The notes below the pieces were generated by a model. That model saw only the letters and a list, made by a program, of their open reading frames with translations, was not told the DNA's origin and did not search any database. A DNA stretch of 5,166 nt from the NCBI GenBank assembly GCA_027296185.1, contig JAPUJL010000020.1:1-5166 (forward strand). The letters are read 5' to 3'. Shown here one piece after another: positions 1 through 4,920 of this stretch. The stretch comes from SAR324 cluster bacterium. Lineage in GTDB: Bacteria; SAR324; JACQKK01. The first letter of the stretch is position 1. Each line of letters begins with the position of its first letter. A program made the translations under genes and the position numbers.

Positions 1-168
1 AATCCGATCCTCGGTCAGAACATGGCGCCGGGCCAAATCCGACGTCAGGATCTGCGGGGCCTGCGACTCTTCAGCCTCGTCTTGGGCGGCGGCCGGAGCA
101 GCCCAGGCGCACAGCGCCAGTGCCAGCAGCAGGGCCGAAACACGGGTGGTGACACTCAATTTAGCCAT
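1..168 (-). CDS. Exported protein, N-terminal part only (possible outer-membrane beta-barrel protein)
   Basis: Only the first 56 codons are inside the window; the gene runs off the left edge. It begins MAKLSVTTRV and has a clear Sec signal peptide: a basic start, a hydrophobic core around residues 11-24 and an AAA|QD cleavage site near residue 28, so the product is exported. The mature start is acidic (DEAEESQ), followed by PQILTSDLARRHVLTEDRI. This lead-in recalls proteobacterial proteins of the 'outer membrane beta-barrel domain' (OMP_myx_plus) type, where an 'ARR' segment precedes an I-D-x-E-x-F-E stretch. That match is from memory and covers few residues, so the family call is weak. The start sits 69 bp downstream of the FecR-domain gene on the same strand, so the two are probably co-transcribed. 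The Shine-Dalgarno is poor: an A-rich run ending in AAGG directly abuts the ATG, which suggests weak initiation or reliance on translation from upstream. Confidence 0.75.
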   Translation of the reverse strand, partial: MAKLSVTTRVSALLLALALCAWAAPAAAQDEAEESQAPQILTSDLARRHVLTEDRI

Positions 169-237
169 CCTTTTTTGTGAGCGGCACGGCACGGGCCGCC
201 GCCGCCTGATCTCCGGTTGATCCGGAACCGCTTCCCG

Positions 238-1098
238 TTACGGCTGGAAGTTGATCTGCACGTCGGCGCGGAACAGGTTTTCCTTGATGTCGTCAAGGCC
301 GGATTCCGTCACGCCCAGGTCTTCGAACGACGGCGGCTCCGAATCGTCGGCCACCGGCTCGTCGCCGATGGTGTCGTCGACGTCTTCGCTTTCGGCCTCG
401 TCCAGGTCCTCCTGGCTGACGATGCCCGCTTCCACTAAGGCGTTTTGGCCGGGGAACCGGCGCGCTTCCGGTGAGGTCGGGTTGGGCGAATCGAGATTAT
501 CGCCGGCGAATTGATCCAGCACTGCGGGGGGAACGACCACCGCCAGCGTGGCCGAGCGGTCTCCAAGGACGATAGAAACAGTGTTCGGGCCGATGGGGAC
601 TTCCTCACCGGTTTGACCGATCAGATCGGTAACGTCCTGGACGCCGATCGTCAGGGTATTTCCCCGAGGCGTGACCGAGACCAAGTTCTCCGTGCCCTTC
701 ACACCGATGACGGCGGTGGCGGTCTTGGTATTGACCGTCTCTCCACCGAACAGCCCTTCCACCAAGGAGCGGAAGCGGCCGAAGAGCAACCGGGCAAACC
801 CTTGCTTTTCCTGCTGCTGGAAGGGCTTGACCTGGAACACCGCATTGGCGCCCATGGCGATGGTCGACTTCTCCCGCGTGCGCAAGGTCACGCGCGAGTC
901 GGCACCCACTCGCAGCAGGTCGCCCACGAACACGGGAACCTGCTCGTTTGCCGTCTGAAACTTGAGGCTGTCGCCTTGGCGCAGGACGGTCAGGGTGCCC
1001 TGCTCCAGCGTGGCTTGCCCGTATTCCTCCTGCGCGCGCAGCAGGTGAGCGAAACCGATCACCAACGTCAGAACCAACGCGGATGTCATGAACTTCAT
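238..1098 (-). CDS. Secreted FecR-domain protein
   Basis: A 286-residue protein. The frame is open further upstream, but ATG 1098 is preferred: GAGAGG (1105-1110) lies 6 nt before it, and the signal peptide starts there (MKFMTSALVLTLVIGFAHLL, cleavage near LRA|QE, residue 22). Residues about 30-155 form a FecR-type domain. VGDLLRVGADSRVTLRT (58-74) and IAMGANAVFQV (80-90) match the family's 'G-D-x-L-x-T-G-x-x-S' and 'L-x-x-x-S' beta motifs. TATAVIGVKGTENLVSV (126-142) matches its hallmark 'T-P-x-A-V-x-G-V-R-G-T' segment. Residues about 228-271 are very acidic and proline-containing, and are probably flexible. There is no further membrane segment and no cytoplasmic anti-sigma domain, and no ECF sigma factor gene is nearby. 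It is therefore not a classical FecR iron-signalling regulator, but a periplasmic or surface protein using the FecR fold. It leads an apparent operon with the exported protein at 1-168. The ligand is unknown. Confidence 0.9.
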   Translation of the reverse strand: MKFMTSALVLTLVIGFAHLLRAQEEYGQATLEQGTLTVLRQGDSLKFQTANEQVPVFVGDLLRVGADSRVTLRTREKSTIAMGANAVFQVKPFQQQEKQGFARLLFGRFRSLVEGLFGGETVNTKTATAVIGVKGTENLVSVTPRGNTLTIGVQDVTDLIGQTGEEVPIGPNTVSIVLGDRSATLAVVVPPAVLDQFAGDNLDSPNPTSPEARRFPGQNALVEAGIVSQEDLDEAESEDVDDTIGDEPVADDSEPPSFEDLGVTESGLDDIKENLFRADVQINFQP

Positions 1099-1102
1099 AG
1101 CG

Positions 1103-1154
1103 AGCCTCTCAGCTTGATGCGTCTCGATCAGGCTTCCAAAATGCGCATGGAAGC
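1103..1154 (-). promoter_or_regulatory. Mutually exclusive hairpins over the FecR-gene ribosome-binding site
   Basis: In the minus-strand leader, GCTTCC/GGAAGC (plus coordinates 1149-1154 and 1132-1137) can form a 6-bp hairpin with an 11-nt loop that contains the palindrome ATGCGCAT. The next segment, AGCCT (1130-1134), is complementary to AGGCT (1103-1107), which includes the AGG of the Shine-Dalgarno GAGAGG. TGAT/ATCA (1127-1130 with 1115-1118) could extend that second pairing. The two structures compete for the same AGC, so one would free the ribosome-binding site and the other would hide it. The pairings are read directly from the sequence. A switching role is inference, since stems of 4-6 bp can arise by chance. 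Confidence 0.3.
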
Positions 1155-1290
1155 AATTCCTGATACCACGTTTCACGAATGCCGTACAATCGCCAGATCC
1201 GCTCGGGCCGGGCCGCCAGCTGGGCGCCCGCCCAAGCCGCCGGCGCGGCGCGGCCGATCGCTTTTCACTGCCATACAAAAAATCTGCGTA

Positions 1291-1319
1291 ATCTTACATT
1301 CTGTCTCGGCACAAATCAA
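1291..1319 (-). promoter_or_regulatory. Candidate sigma70 promoter for the FecR operon
   Basis: On the minus strand, TTGATT (1314-1319) and TAAGAT (1291-1296) match the -35 and -10 consensus at 4 of 6 positions each and are spaced by exactly 17 nt. They lie in a locally AT-rich island between the crotonase stop and the FecR start. Transcription would begin near 1284, giving a leader of about 185 nt. No second comparable pair was seen closer to the gene. Confidence 0.45.
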
Positions 1320-1332
1320 GCCCTTTTCGGAA

Positions 1333-1387
1333 GGAGGCGAATCCTCGAGCGGGCGGTTCCTGACGGCATCGAGCGGCGCCCGCCTCC
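1333..1387. repeat. Interleaved inverted repeat downstream of the crotonase gene
   Basis: GGAGGCG (1333-1339) and CGCCTCC (1381-1387) are perfect complements. Inside them, GCGGGCG (minus strand) can also pair with CGCCCGC, and TCGAGCGG/TCGAGCGGC occurs as a direct repeat near 1345 and 1369. It lies about 70 bp after the crotonase stop and just upstream of the FecR promoter candidate. There is no T-run after the stem on either strand, so it is not a standard intrinsic terminator. It could be a transcript 3' end structure or an operator. In GC-rich DNA, 7-bp arms are only modest evidence. Confidence 0.3.
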
Positions 1388-1456
1388 GTGTGCGGCTTCC
1401 TATCGTGTCTCGATGGGGGTCGAATGCCCGGGGCGGCCGATCGTCCAATCCTCGGC

Positions 1457-2290
1457 CTATTCCTCCGCTATGGCCTCGGCGAGCGCGCCCCAATCGCCCC
1501 GCTCGATTGCCGGGGTCTGGCCGCCCAGGGCCATGAACTTCGCCATGCAGCGCTGGGCTCCGGCGGTCTCCACCACCCGGTTGAACAACCGGGTTTCCTG
1601 GATCAATCCGTCGTGCAGCGTGGGGTCGGCGGCGTCGACGGCTTCCTTGGCCAAGGCGATGGCCTCGGCGGGAAACGAGGCGATGCGATAGGCCAGCCCC
1701 TCGACGAACGGCCCCAGCTCCGCTTGGGGCAGCGCCCGGTTGACGTAGCCGTACCGCTCGGCCAGGTCGGCGGTGAAATCCTCGCAACCCAGCACGATCT
1801 CCATGGCCCGGGCGCGGCCGAGGCGCCGGGGCAAGCGCTGCGTACCGCCGCCCCCGGGGAAGATGCCCAGCATCACCTCGGGTTGGGAGAGGATCGCGCG
1901 CTCCCGGGAGGCGAAGACCAGGTCCATCGACAGGGCCAGCTCGCTCCCGCCTCCGCGGGCGCGCCCCTCGATCTTGGCGATGGAGACCTTGGGCATCGTG
2001 CGGAACCGGTCGGTCATCTGCTGGAAGAAGTTCGGCCGGTCGGTCTCCTGCTTGCCGTCTGCGACGATTCTCTGGATGCCCGTGACATCCGCGTGAGCGA
2101 TGAAGAAGTCCGAATTGGCGCTCTCGACCACCACCACCCGCACCGCCGCATCGGCGGCCAGTTCCTTGCCCAGGTAGTGGAACTCCAGCATCAACTGACG
2201 GTCGAACAGGTTGATCGGCGGATGATCGATGGTGACGAAGGCGACGCCCCGGTCGAGGCGGACACGCAAGGATTCGAATTCGTAGGCCAT
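1457..2290 (-). CDS. Enoyl-CoA hydratase/isomerase (crotonase) family protein
   Basis: A 277-residue cytoplasmic enzyme of the usual crotonase length. Although the frame is open to 2722, ATG 2290 is the start: GGGAGAG (2296-2302) sits 5 nt upstream, and family similarity starts there (MAYEFESLRVRLDRGVAFVT, with IDHPPINLFD at 21-30). FFIAHADVTG (62-71) supplies the first oxyanion-hole region, normally F-x-A-G-A-D; here His66 replaces the usual Gly. RARGGGSELAL (110-120) holds the second oxyanion Gly and Glu117, and SQPEVMLGIFPGGGGTQRLPR (135-155) holds Glu138. These correspond to the two catalytic glutamates of rat mitochondrial hydratase (Glu144, Glu164), so hydration of trans-2-enoyl-CoA is chemically plausible. 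The C-terminal region (about 205-277) is helical, as in the family trimerisation domain. Crotonases also include isomerases, dehalogenases and hydrolases, and no neighbouring acyl-CoA gene narrows the substrate. It is transcribed divergently from the Usp gene. Confidence 0.92.
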   Translation of the reverse strand: MAYEFESLRVRLDRGVAFVTIDHPPINLFDRQLMLEFHYLGKELAADAAVRVVVVESANSDFFIAHADVTGIQRIVADGKQETDRPNFFQQMTDRFRTMPKVSIAKIEGRARGGGSELALSMDLVFASRERAILSQPEVMLGIFPGGGGTQRLPRRLGRARAMEIVLGCEDFTADLAERYGYVNRALPQAELGPFVEGLAYRIASFPAEAIALAKEAVDAADPTLHDGLIQETRLFNRVVETAGAQRCMAKFMALGGQTPAIERGDWGALAEAIAEE

Positions 2291-2321
2291 GGTGGCTCTC
2301 CCAGCGGGGTGGCGGTGTTGA

Positions 2322-2338
2322 GGAAGCGTCTCGCTTCC
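2322..2338 (-). promoter_or_regulatory. Hairpin in the crotonase mRNA leader
   Basis: GGAAGCG-TCT-CGCTTCC is a perfect 7-bp stem with a 3-nt loop. It overlaps a second perfect palindrome, CCCCTTGGGG (2337-2346). It would lie about 32-48 nt before the crotonase ATG, close to the predicted 5' end of the mRNA. A 5'-terminal hairpin can protect a transcript or act as a binding site. No T-run follows, so termination is unlikely. Confidence 0.4.
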
Positions 2339-2349
2339 CCTTGGGGCGC

Positions 2350-2358
2350 ACCATAGCA
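2350..2358 (-). promoter_or_regulatory. Candidate extended -10 promoter for the crotonase gene
   Basis: The minus strand reads TGCTATGGT: an extended -10 (TGn) followed by TATGGT, which matches TATAAT at 4 of 6 positions. No convincing -35 is present 16-18 nt upstream, as is tolerated for extended -10 promoters. The start of transcription would be near 2343, giving a leader of about 50 nt that begins with the CCCCAAGGGG palindrome and hairpin. Confidence 0.3.
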
Positions 2359-2403
2359 ATTGCCTTCCCCGCGCGCAGCCGGCCGAATGGAGCGCTCCGC
2401 TGC

Positions 2404-2493
2404 GCGCCCCCGCCGGAGGGCGTGCCGCGGCAACGGCAGCCCGCGGAAGCGCCCCCGCCAGAGGCGGTGTCGGGGCAATGGCGGCCCCCGAAA
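2404..2493. repeat. Tandem 45-bp repeat, two diverged copies with a conserved hairpin
   Basis: Copy 1 is 2404-2448 and copy 2 is 2449-2493. They align without gaps at 36 of 45 positions. Each copy holds a 6-bp stem with a 10-nt loop: CCGCGG (2425-2430) with CCGCGG (2441-2446) in copy 1, and TCGGGG (2470-2475) with CCCCGA (2486-2491) in copy 2. Four of the nine differences are two paired compensatory changes in this stem (C-G to T-A and C-G to G-C). Two more differences are in the loop. A smaller hairpin also exists in each copy: CGCC-GGAG-GGCG in copy 1 and CCGCC-AGA-GGCGG in copy 2. A related hairpin, GCGCCT-N6-AGGCGC (2517-2534), just downstream may be a decayed third unit. The pair lies upstream of both divergent genes. 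Confidence 0.7.
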
Positions 2494-2564
2494 GTGGTCT
2501 ATTGAAAAGCGTGGCCGCGCCTCCGCTCAGGCGCTCGATCCGACGGCGGCCATTTCCATGGGAG

Positions 2565-2674
2565 CCGCTCCCTGCCGGGAGGAGCGGATCGCCCGGCGGG
2601 CCGCGCGCCGGTGGATTCCCCGGGGGCCATTTGATAGGGTGATCCGCTCGATTCGCCCCCGCCAAACCGAGCGG
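2565..2674. promoter_or_regulatory. Cluster of GAGCGG/CCGCTC dyads upstream of the Usp gene
   Basis: CCGCTCC (2565-2571) with GGAGCGG (2581-2587) and CCGCTCG (2644-2650) with CGAGCGG (2668-2674) are perfect 7-bp inverted repeats. GAGCGGATC (2582-2590) and GATCCGCTC (2641-2649) add a 9-bp inverted pair linking the two. A further CCGCTC is at 2523-2528, and the palindrome GGAGCGCTCC is at 2389-2398. The arrangement resembles paired operator half-sites in a divergent promoter region. No good sigma70 promoter was found for the Usp gene here; TGATAGGGT (2632-2640) is a weak extended -10 candidate only. Confidence 0.35.
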
Positions 2675-2726
2675 CGCGGGGCGTGGGCAGATCGGCCCGG
2701 AGTGAAGTTCGCGGAGAGGCACGACG

Positions 2727-3578
2727 ATGCTGCGTCAGATTCTAGTCCCGCTCGACACCACGCAGTTCACCGCCGCCGCCACCCGGCTGGCCGCGCAGAT
2801 CGCCAAGCGCATTCGCACCCTCGCCGGCAAGCACGTGGTCACCCTGGCTGGCCTGGGCATCGTGGATACCGACCAGATCCCCTCCGGAAAGTTCGCCGCC
2901 TTGGTGCCCCGTGAGCACATCCTGAGCGAGGCCCGGGAAAAGGTGAAGGAACTGCTGGAGGCGTTCCGCTCCCAGGCGATCGCCGAGGGGATTCCGCCGG
3001 AGCAGGTGGCAACCCAATACACGGAGGGCGCTCCGTTCCGCGCGATCCTGCAGCACCATGTGTTCTCGGACCTGGTGATTCTCGGGGCGAGCTGCTCCTT
3101 TCCGCCGGCGAAAAAGGACTACGACACCTTGGAGCACCTCTTCCATCGCGCGTCCCGCCCGATCCTGCTCACTCCTGCGGAGCCCCGGGAGGTGGACTCG
3201 GTGGTGTTGGCGATGGACGGGACGGCCCCCTCCTCCCGGATGATGTACGCGTTCGCCCATGGGAACCCCTTCCCCGGGGCCAAGGTGCTCCTGGCGCACT
3301 CCCGCTTCGAGGAGGAGCATCACCATCAGCAGGAGTTTTTCGACCGGGTGGAGGCGTATCTGCGCAGCTTCAGGTTCGACGTGGAGCAGGTTCGGCTGGA
3401 GCACCGCATGCTGGAGGCCTTGCCCGGGTTGGTCGAGTCGCGCAATGCCGGGGCGATCGCCATCGGAGTCCATGCCCAGCGATTTCTCGACCGGATACGC
3501 AACCCCCTGAACCTGGTGCGCTCCAGAGTGCAGCAATTGCTGCATCGAACCCAGGTTTCGCTGTTCACCGTTCATTGA
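2727..3578 (+). CDS. Tandem universal stress protein (two UspA-like domains)
   Basis: A 283-residue cytoplasmic protein, the usual size for a double-Usp protein. ATG 2727 is preceded by GGAGAGG (2713-2719) with 7-nt spacing. Domain 1 (about 1-150) opens with the first beta strand ILVPLD (5-10). It continues with TEGAPFRAIL (99-108), SDLVILGAS (114-122) and HRASRPILLTP (140-150), which match the Usp order 'V-x-x-G-x-P', 'D-L-I-V-x-G' and 'C-P-V-L-V'. Domain 2 (about 157-283) starts VVLAMDGTAPSS (159-170) and ends GAIAIGVHAQ (242-251) and VSLFTVH. The ATP-binding signature G-2x-G-9x-G-(S/T) is absent from both domains, so it probably belongs to the non-ATP-binding Usp type. A charged, histidine-rich stretch EEEHHH (195-200) lies in domain 2. 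Usp proteins help cells survive starvation, redox or metabolic stress, but the partner here is unknown. The gene appears monocistronic; the next gene starts 180 bp on. Confidence 0.88.
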   Translation: MLRQILVPLDTTQFTAAATRLAAQIAKRIRTLAGKHVVTLAGLGIVDTDQIPSGKFAALVPREHILSEAREKVKELLEAFRSQAIAEGIPPEQVATQYTEGAPFRAILQHHVFSDLVILGASCSFPPAKKDYDTLEHLFHRASRPILLTPAEPREVDSVVLAMDGTAPSSRMMYAFAHGNPFPGAKVLLAHSRFEEEHHHQQEFFDRVEAYLRSFRFDVEQVRLEHRMLEALPGLVESRNAGAIAIGVHAQRFLDRIRNPLNLVRSRVQQLLHRTQVSLFTVH

Positions 3579-3611
3579 TCCCGGCCGGCGCCGCGAGCTG
3601 GATTTTGCAGG

Positions 3612-3718
3612 CTACGTTCGACTCGCGTTGGCGTCGGCCATCCGGACGATGAGTCGTTTCCAAAATTCGAGGCACACAACGTAGGGCGGGCGCCCCTGCC
3701 CGACGATGGGCCCTTGTG
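3612..3718. repeat. REP-like intergenic element with nested hairpins
   Basis: CTACGTT (3612-3618) and AACGTAG (3678-3684) form a 7-bp inverted repeat. On its right side lies GGGCGGG-CGCC-CCTGCCC (3684-3701), a 7-bp stem with one G-T pair. This is nested in CACAA (3675-3679) with TTGTG (3714-3718). The 'CGTAGGGYGGGC...GCCC' pattern resembles an intergenic palindrome common in beta- and gammaproteobacteria; that resemblance is from memory. No T-run follows the stems, so this is not a clean intrinsic terminator for the Usp gene, though it could slow 3' exonucleases. Confidence 0.4.
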
Positions 3719-3729
3719 ACGGTTGCGAC

Positions 3730-3741
3730 ACGGCCGGCCGT
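3730..3741. repeat. 12-bp perfect palindrome upstream of the DUF2059-like gene
   Basis: ACGGCCGGCCGT is self-complementary over all 12 bases. It ends 17 bp before the ATG at 3759 and 7 bp before the Shine-Dalgarno GAAGG (3749-3753). It could be an operator or a leader hairpin. Its GC content makes chance occurrence plausible. Confidence 0.3.
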
Positions 3742-3758
3742 ATTCAGCGAAGGTGGAC

Positions 3759-4628
3759 ATGAGCGAAATTCGAATCGGGTGGCGGGTGGTGCCGCTCGGC
3801 GCCGTGACCTGGGCGATGGCCTGTGCGATCGCCCTGGCCCCGGCGGCGGCAGACGATGCGGGAGATGCGGAAGCCGCCGAAGCGCTGGTGAAGGAAATCA
3901 TGGAGCTTTCCGGCTGGACCCGCCAGATCGAGCAACTGCCGCCGGTGGTCGAGGAAAGCCTGGCCCGGCAACAAAACGAAGACCAACTGTCCCCCGAAGC
4001 GCGGCGGGTGATTCGGCAATTCGTGACGCAGGCCTTCCACCCGGCACTGATCTACCGCCATACCGTCAAGGCGATTCTCGGCAGGGGAGCGGACCTGGAG
4101 CGGCTGGAAGCAACCAAGCGCCTGCTGCAAAACCCCCTCTCGAGAAGGATGACCGAGCTCGAGCTGGCCGCGGGCGGCGTCGAGGGCCAGCGCCGGATGC
4201 GGGAGTACGCCGCCACCTTGTCCGAGAACCTGCCCAGCGAGGCGCGGAAATCGGTGATGGAGAAGCTCGACACGGTGACCGCGGGCACGGAATTCGCCAC
4301 GGAGATGGTGGCGCTGATCACGATGGGTGTGATCCGGGCCAGCGACGCCGCCAAACCGCCCGGGGCCCGGGCGGACCCGCGGCAACTGGCGATCTACATG
4401 CAGCAGTTGCGCCCACGGCTGTCCACGCAGATGCGCGGCCTGGTGCTCATCTCCAATCTGTTTACCTACCGCTCGGCCAGCGACGAGGAAGTGCGGGATT
4501 ACATCGATCTCCTGGCTTCCCGGACGGGGCAGTGGCTGGTCTCCACCCTGACGCGGTCGTTCCTGGAGGCCCTCTCCCGTGCCGCGGATGTGGCCGTGGA
4601 GGGGATCGGCAGCCAGATGGAAATTTAG
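3759..4628 (+). CDS. Exported helical protein, DUF2059-like
   Basis: A 289-residue protein. A TTG start at 3723 is possible, but ATG 3759 has GAAGG (3749-3753) 5 nt upstream and puts the signal peptide at the N-terminus. That peptide (MSEIRIGWRVVPLGAVTWAM) has a hydrophobic core at about 11-27 and AAA|DD cleavage after residue 31, so the product is periplasmic. The rest looks almost all alpha-helical and has no further membrane segment. Residues 40-62 (AEALVKEIMELSGWTRQIEQLPP) and 115-138 (containing RLLQNPLSRRMTELE) resemble the start and the 'fy-S-p-x-G/R-x-m' helix of DUF2059 proteins. A second such unit appears at 240-270 (ASDEEVRDYIDLLASRTGQWL). This suggests a duplicated DUF2059-type helical module. 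The family assignment is tentative and its function is unknown. The stop is 7 bp from the stop of a minus-strand gene remnant, a convergent layout. No intrinsic terminator is visible after it. Confidence 0.82.
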   Translation: MSEIRIGWRVVPLGAVTWAMACAIALAPAAADDAGDAEAAEALVKEIMELSGWTRQIEQLPPVVEESLARQQNEDQLSPEARRVIRQFVTQAFHPALIYRHTVKAILGRGADLERLEATKRLLQNPLSRRMTELELAAGGVEGQRRMREYAATLSENLPSEARKSVMEKLDTVTAGTEFATEMVALITMGVIRASDAAKPPGARADPRQLAIYMQQLRPRLSTQMRGLVLISNLFTYRSASDEEVRDYIDLLASRTGQWLVSTLTRSFLEALSRAADVAVEGIGSQMEI

Positions 4629-4635
4629 GGAAAGC

Positions 4636-4776
4636 TCAGGATTGGGGCGGCGGCACCGGCTCCCCGGCCCGGATCACGCCCTGGATCTCGTCGGAGACGA
4701 ACCCGATCGTCATGGACCGGCGGGCGCCGGGCAGTACCACGACGTCGTAGATCGTAAACGTAGCGCACGACCCAGC
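4636..4776 (-). pseudogene. 3' remnant of a minus-strand gene, 5' end missing
   Basis: The minus strand is open for 46 codons between an in-frame TAG (4777-4779) and TGA (4636-4638). The peptide includes ATFTIYDVVVLPGARR and SMTIGFVSDEIQGVIRAGEP and ends VPPPQS. Codon third positions are almost all G or C across the last 30 codons, like the neighbouring true genes, and the stop is 7 bp from the convergent stop at 4628. This looks like the end of a real gene. There is no credible start: the only ATG is internal and has no Shine-Dalgarno. The frame one base over reads SGGLGWVVRYVYD up to about 4751, so an indel may split the gene. TACGATC/TACGACG (4743-4756) is a possible 7-bp tandem duplication at the join, and removing one unit gives WVVRYVYDVVVLPGARR. 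Upstream of about 4790, base composition changes and similarity to coding DNA fades. The family was not recognised. Confidence 0.5.
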
Positions 4777-4887
4777 CTAGCCCGCCGGAAGACAAGACCG
4801 GTGACGTTTCACTCTCAAGTTCACCAAGGACAGATACTCGCTTACGAATCTATCTCAAGAATGCGCAATCGCTGCGTACTTCGAGAC

Positions 4888-4902
4888 GCGCGCGTGGCGC
4901 GC
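4888..4902. repeat. GCGCGC hairpin before the compound element
   Basis: GCGCGC-GTG-GCGCGC is a 6-bp stem with a 3-nt loop. It lies 19 bp before the 4921-4997 element, immediately after a stretch of lower GC content (about 4800-4870) in which no gene or promoter could be supported. The alternating purine-pyrimidine run could also form Z-DNA. It is low-complexity sequence, so it is weak evidence by itself. Confidence 0.3.
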
Positions 4903-4920
4903 TCCTTCCCTCTGCGGGCT

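Noticed and set aside
511..1536. Long plus-strand open frame opposite the FecR gene
   Set aside because: It is the antisense shadow of a GC-rich gene with clear domain motifs, and it runs through the intergenic region without motifs of its own.
2502..2640. TTGAAA (2502) and TTGATA (2631) as -35 elements for the Usp gene
   Set aside because: Neither has an acceptable -10 hexamer at 16-18 nt spacing.
2291..2722. N-terminal extension of the crotonase frame by 144 codons
   Set aside because: The family match and a good Shine-Dalgarno both start at 2290. The extension is low-complexity and reads through the repeats.
2360..2914. Plus-strand open frame of 184 codons with R/P/G-rich 15-residue repeats
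   Set aside because: It overlaps the well-supported Usp gene in another frame, has no Shine-Dalgarno, and its repeats come from the 45-bp hairpin repeat. Third-position differences between the repeats are synonymous, so it is flagged in the findings but not called a gene.
3579..3610. Intrinsic terminator after the Usp gene
   Set aside because: CGGC-CGGC-GCCG gives only a 4-bp stem and the nearby TTTT is separated by about 10 bases.
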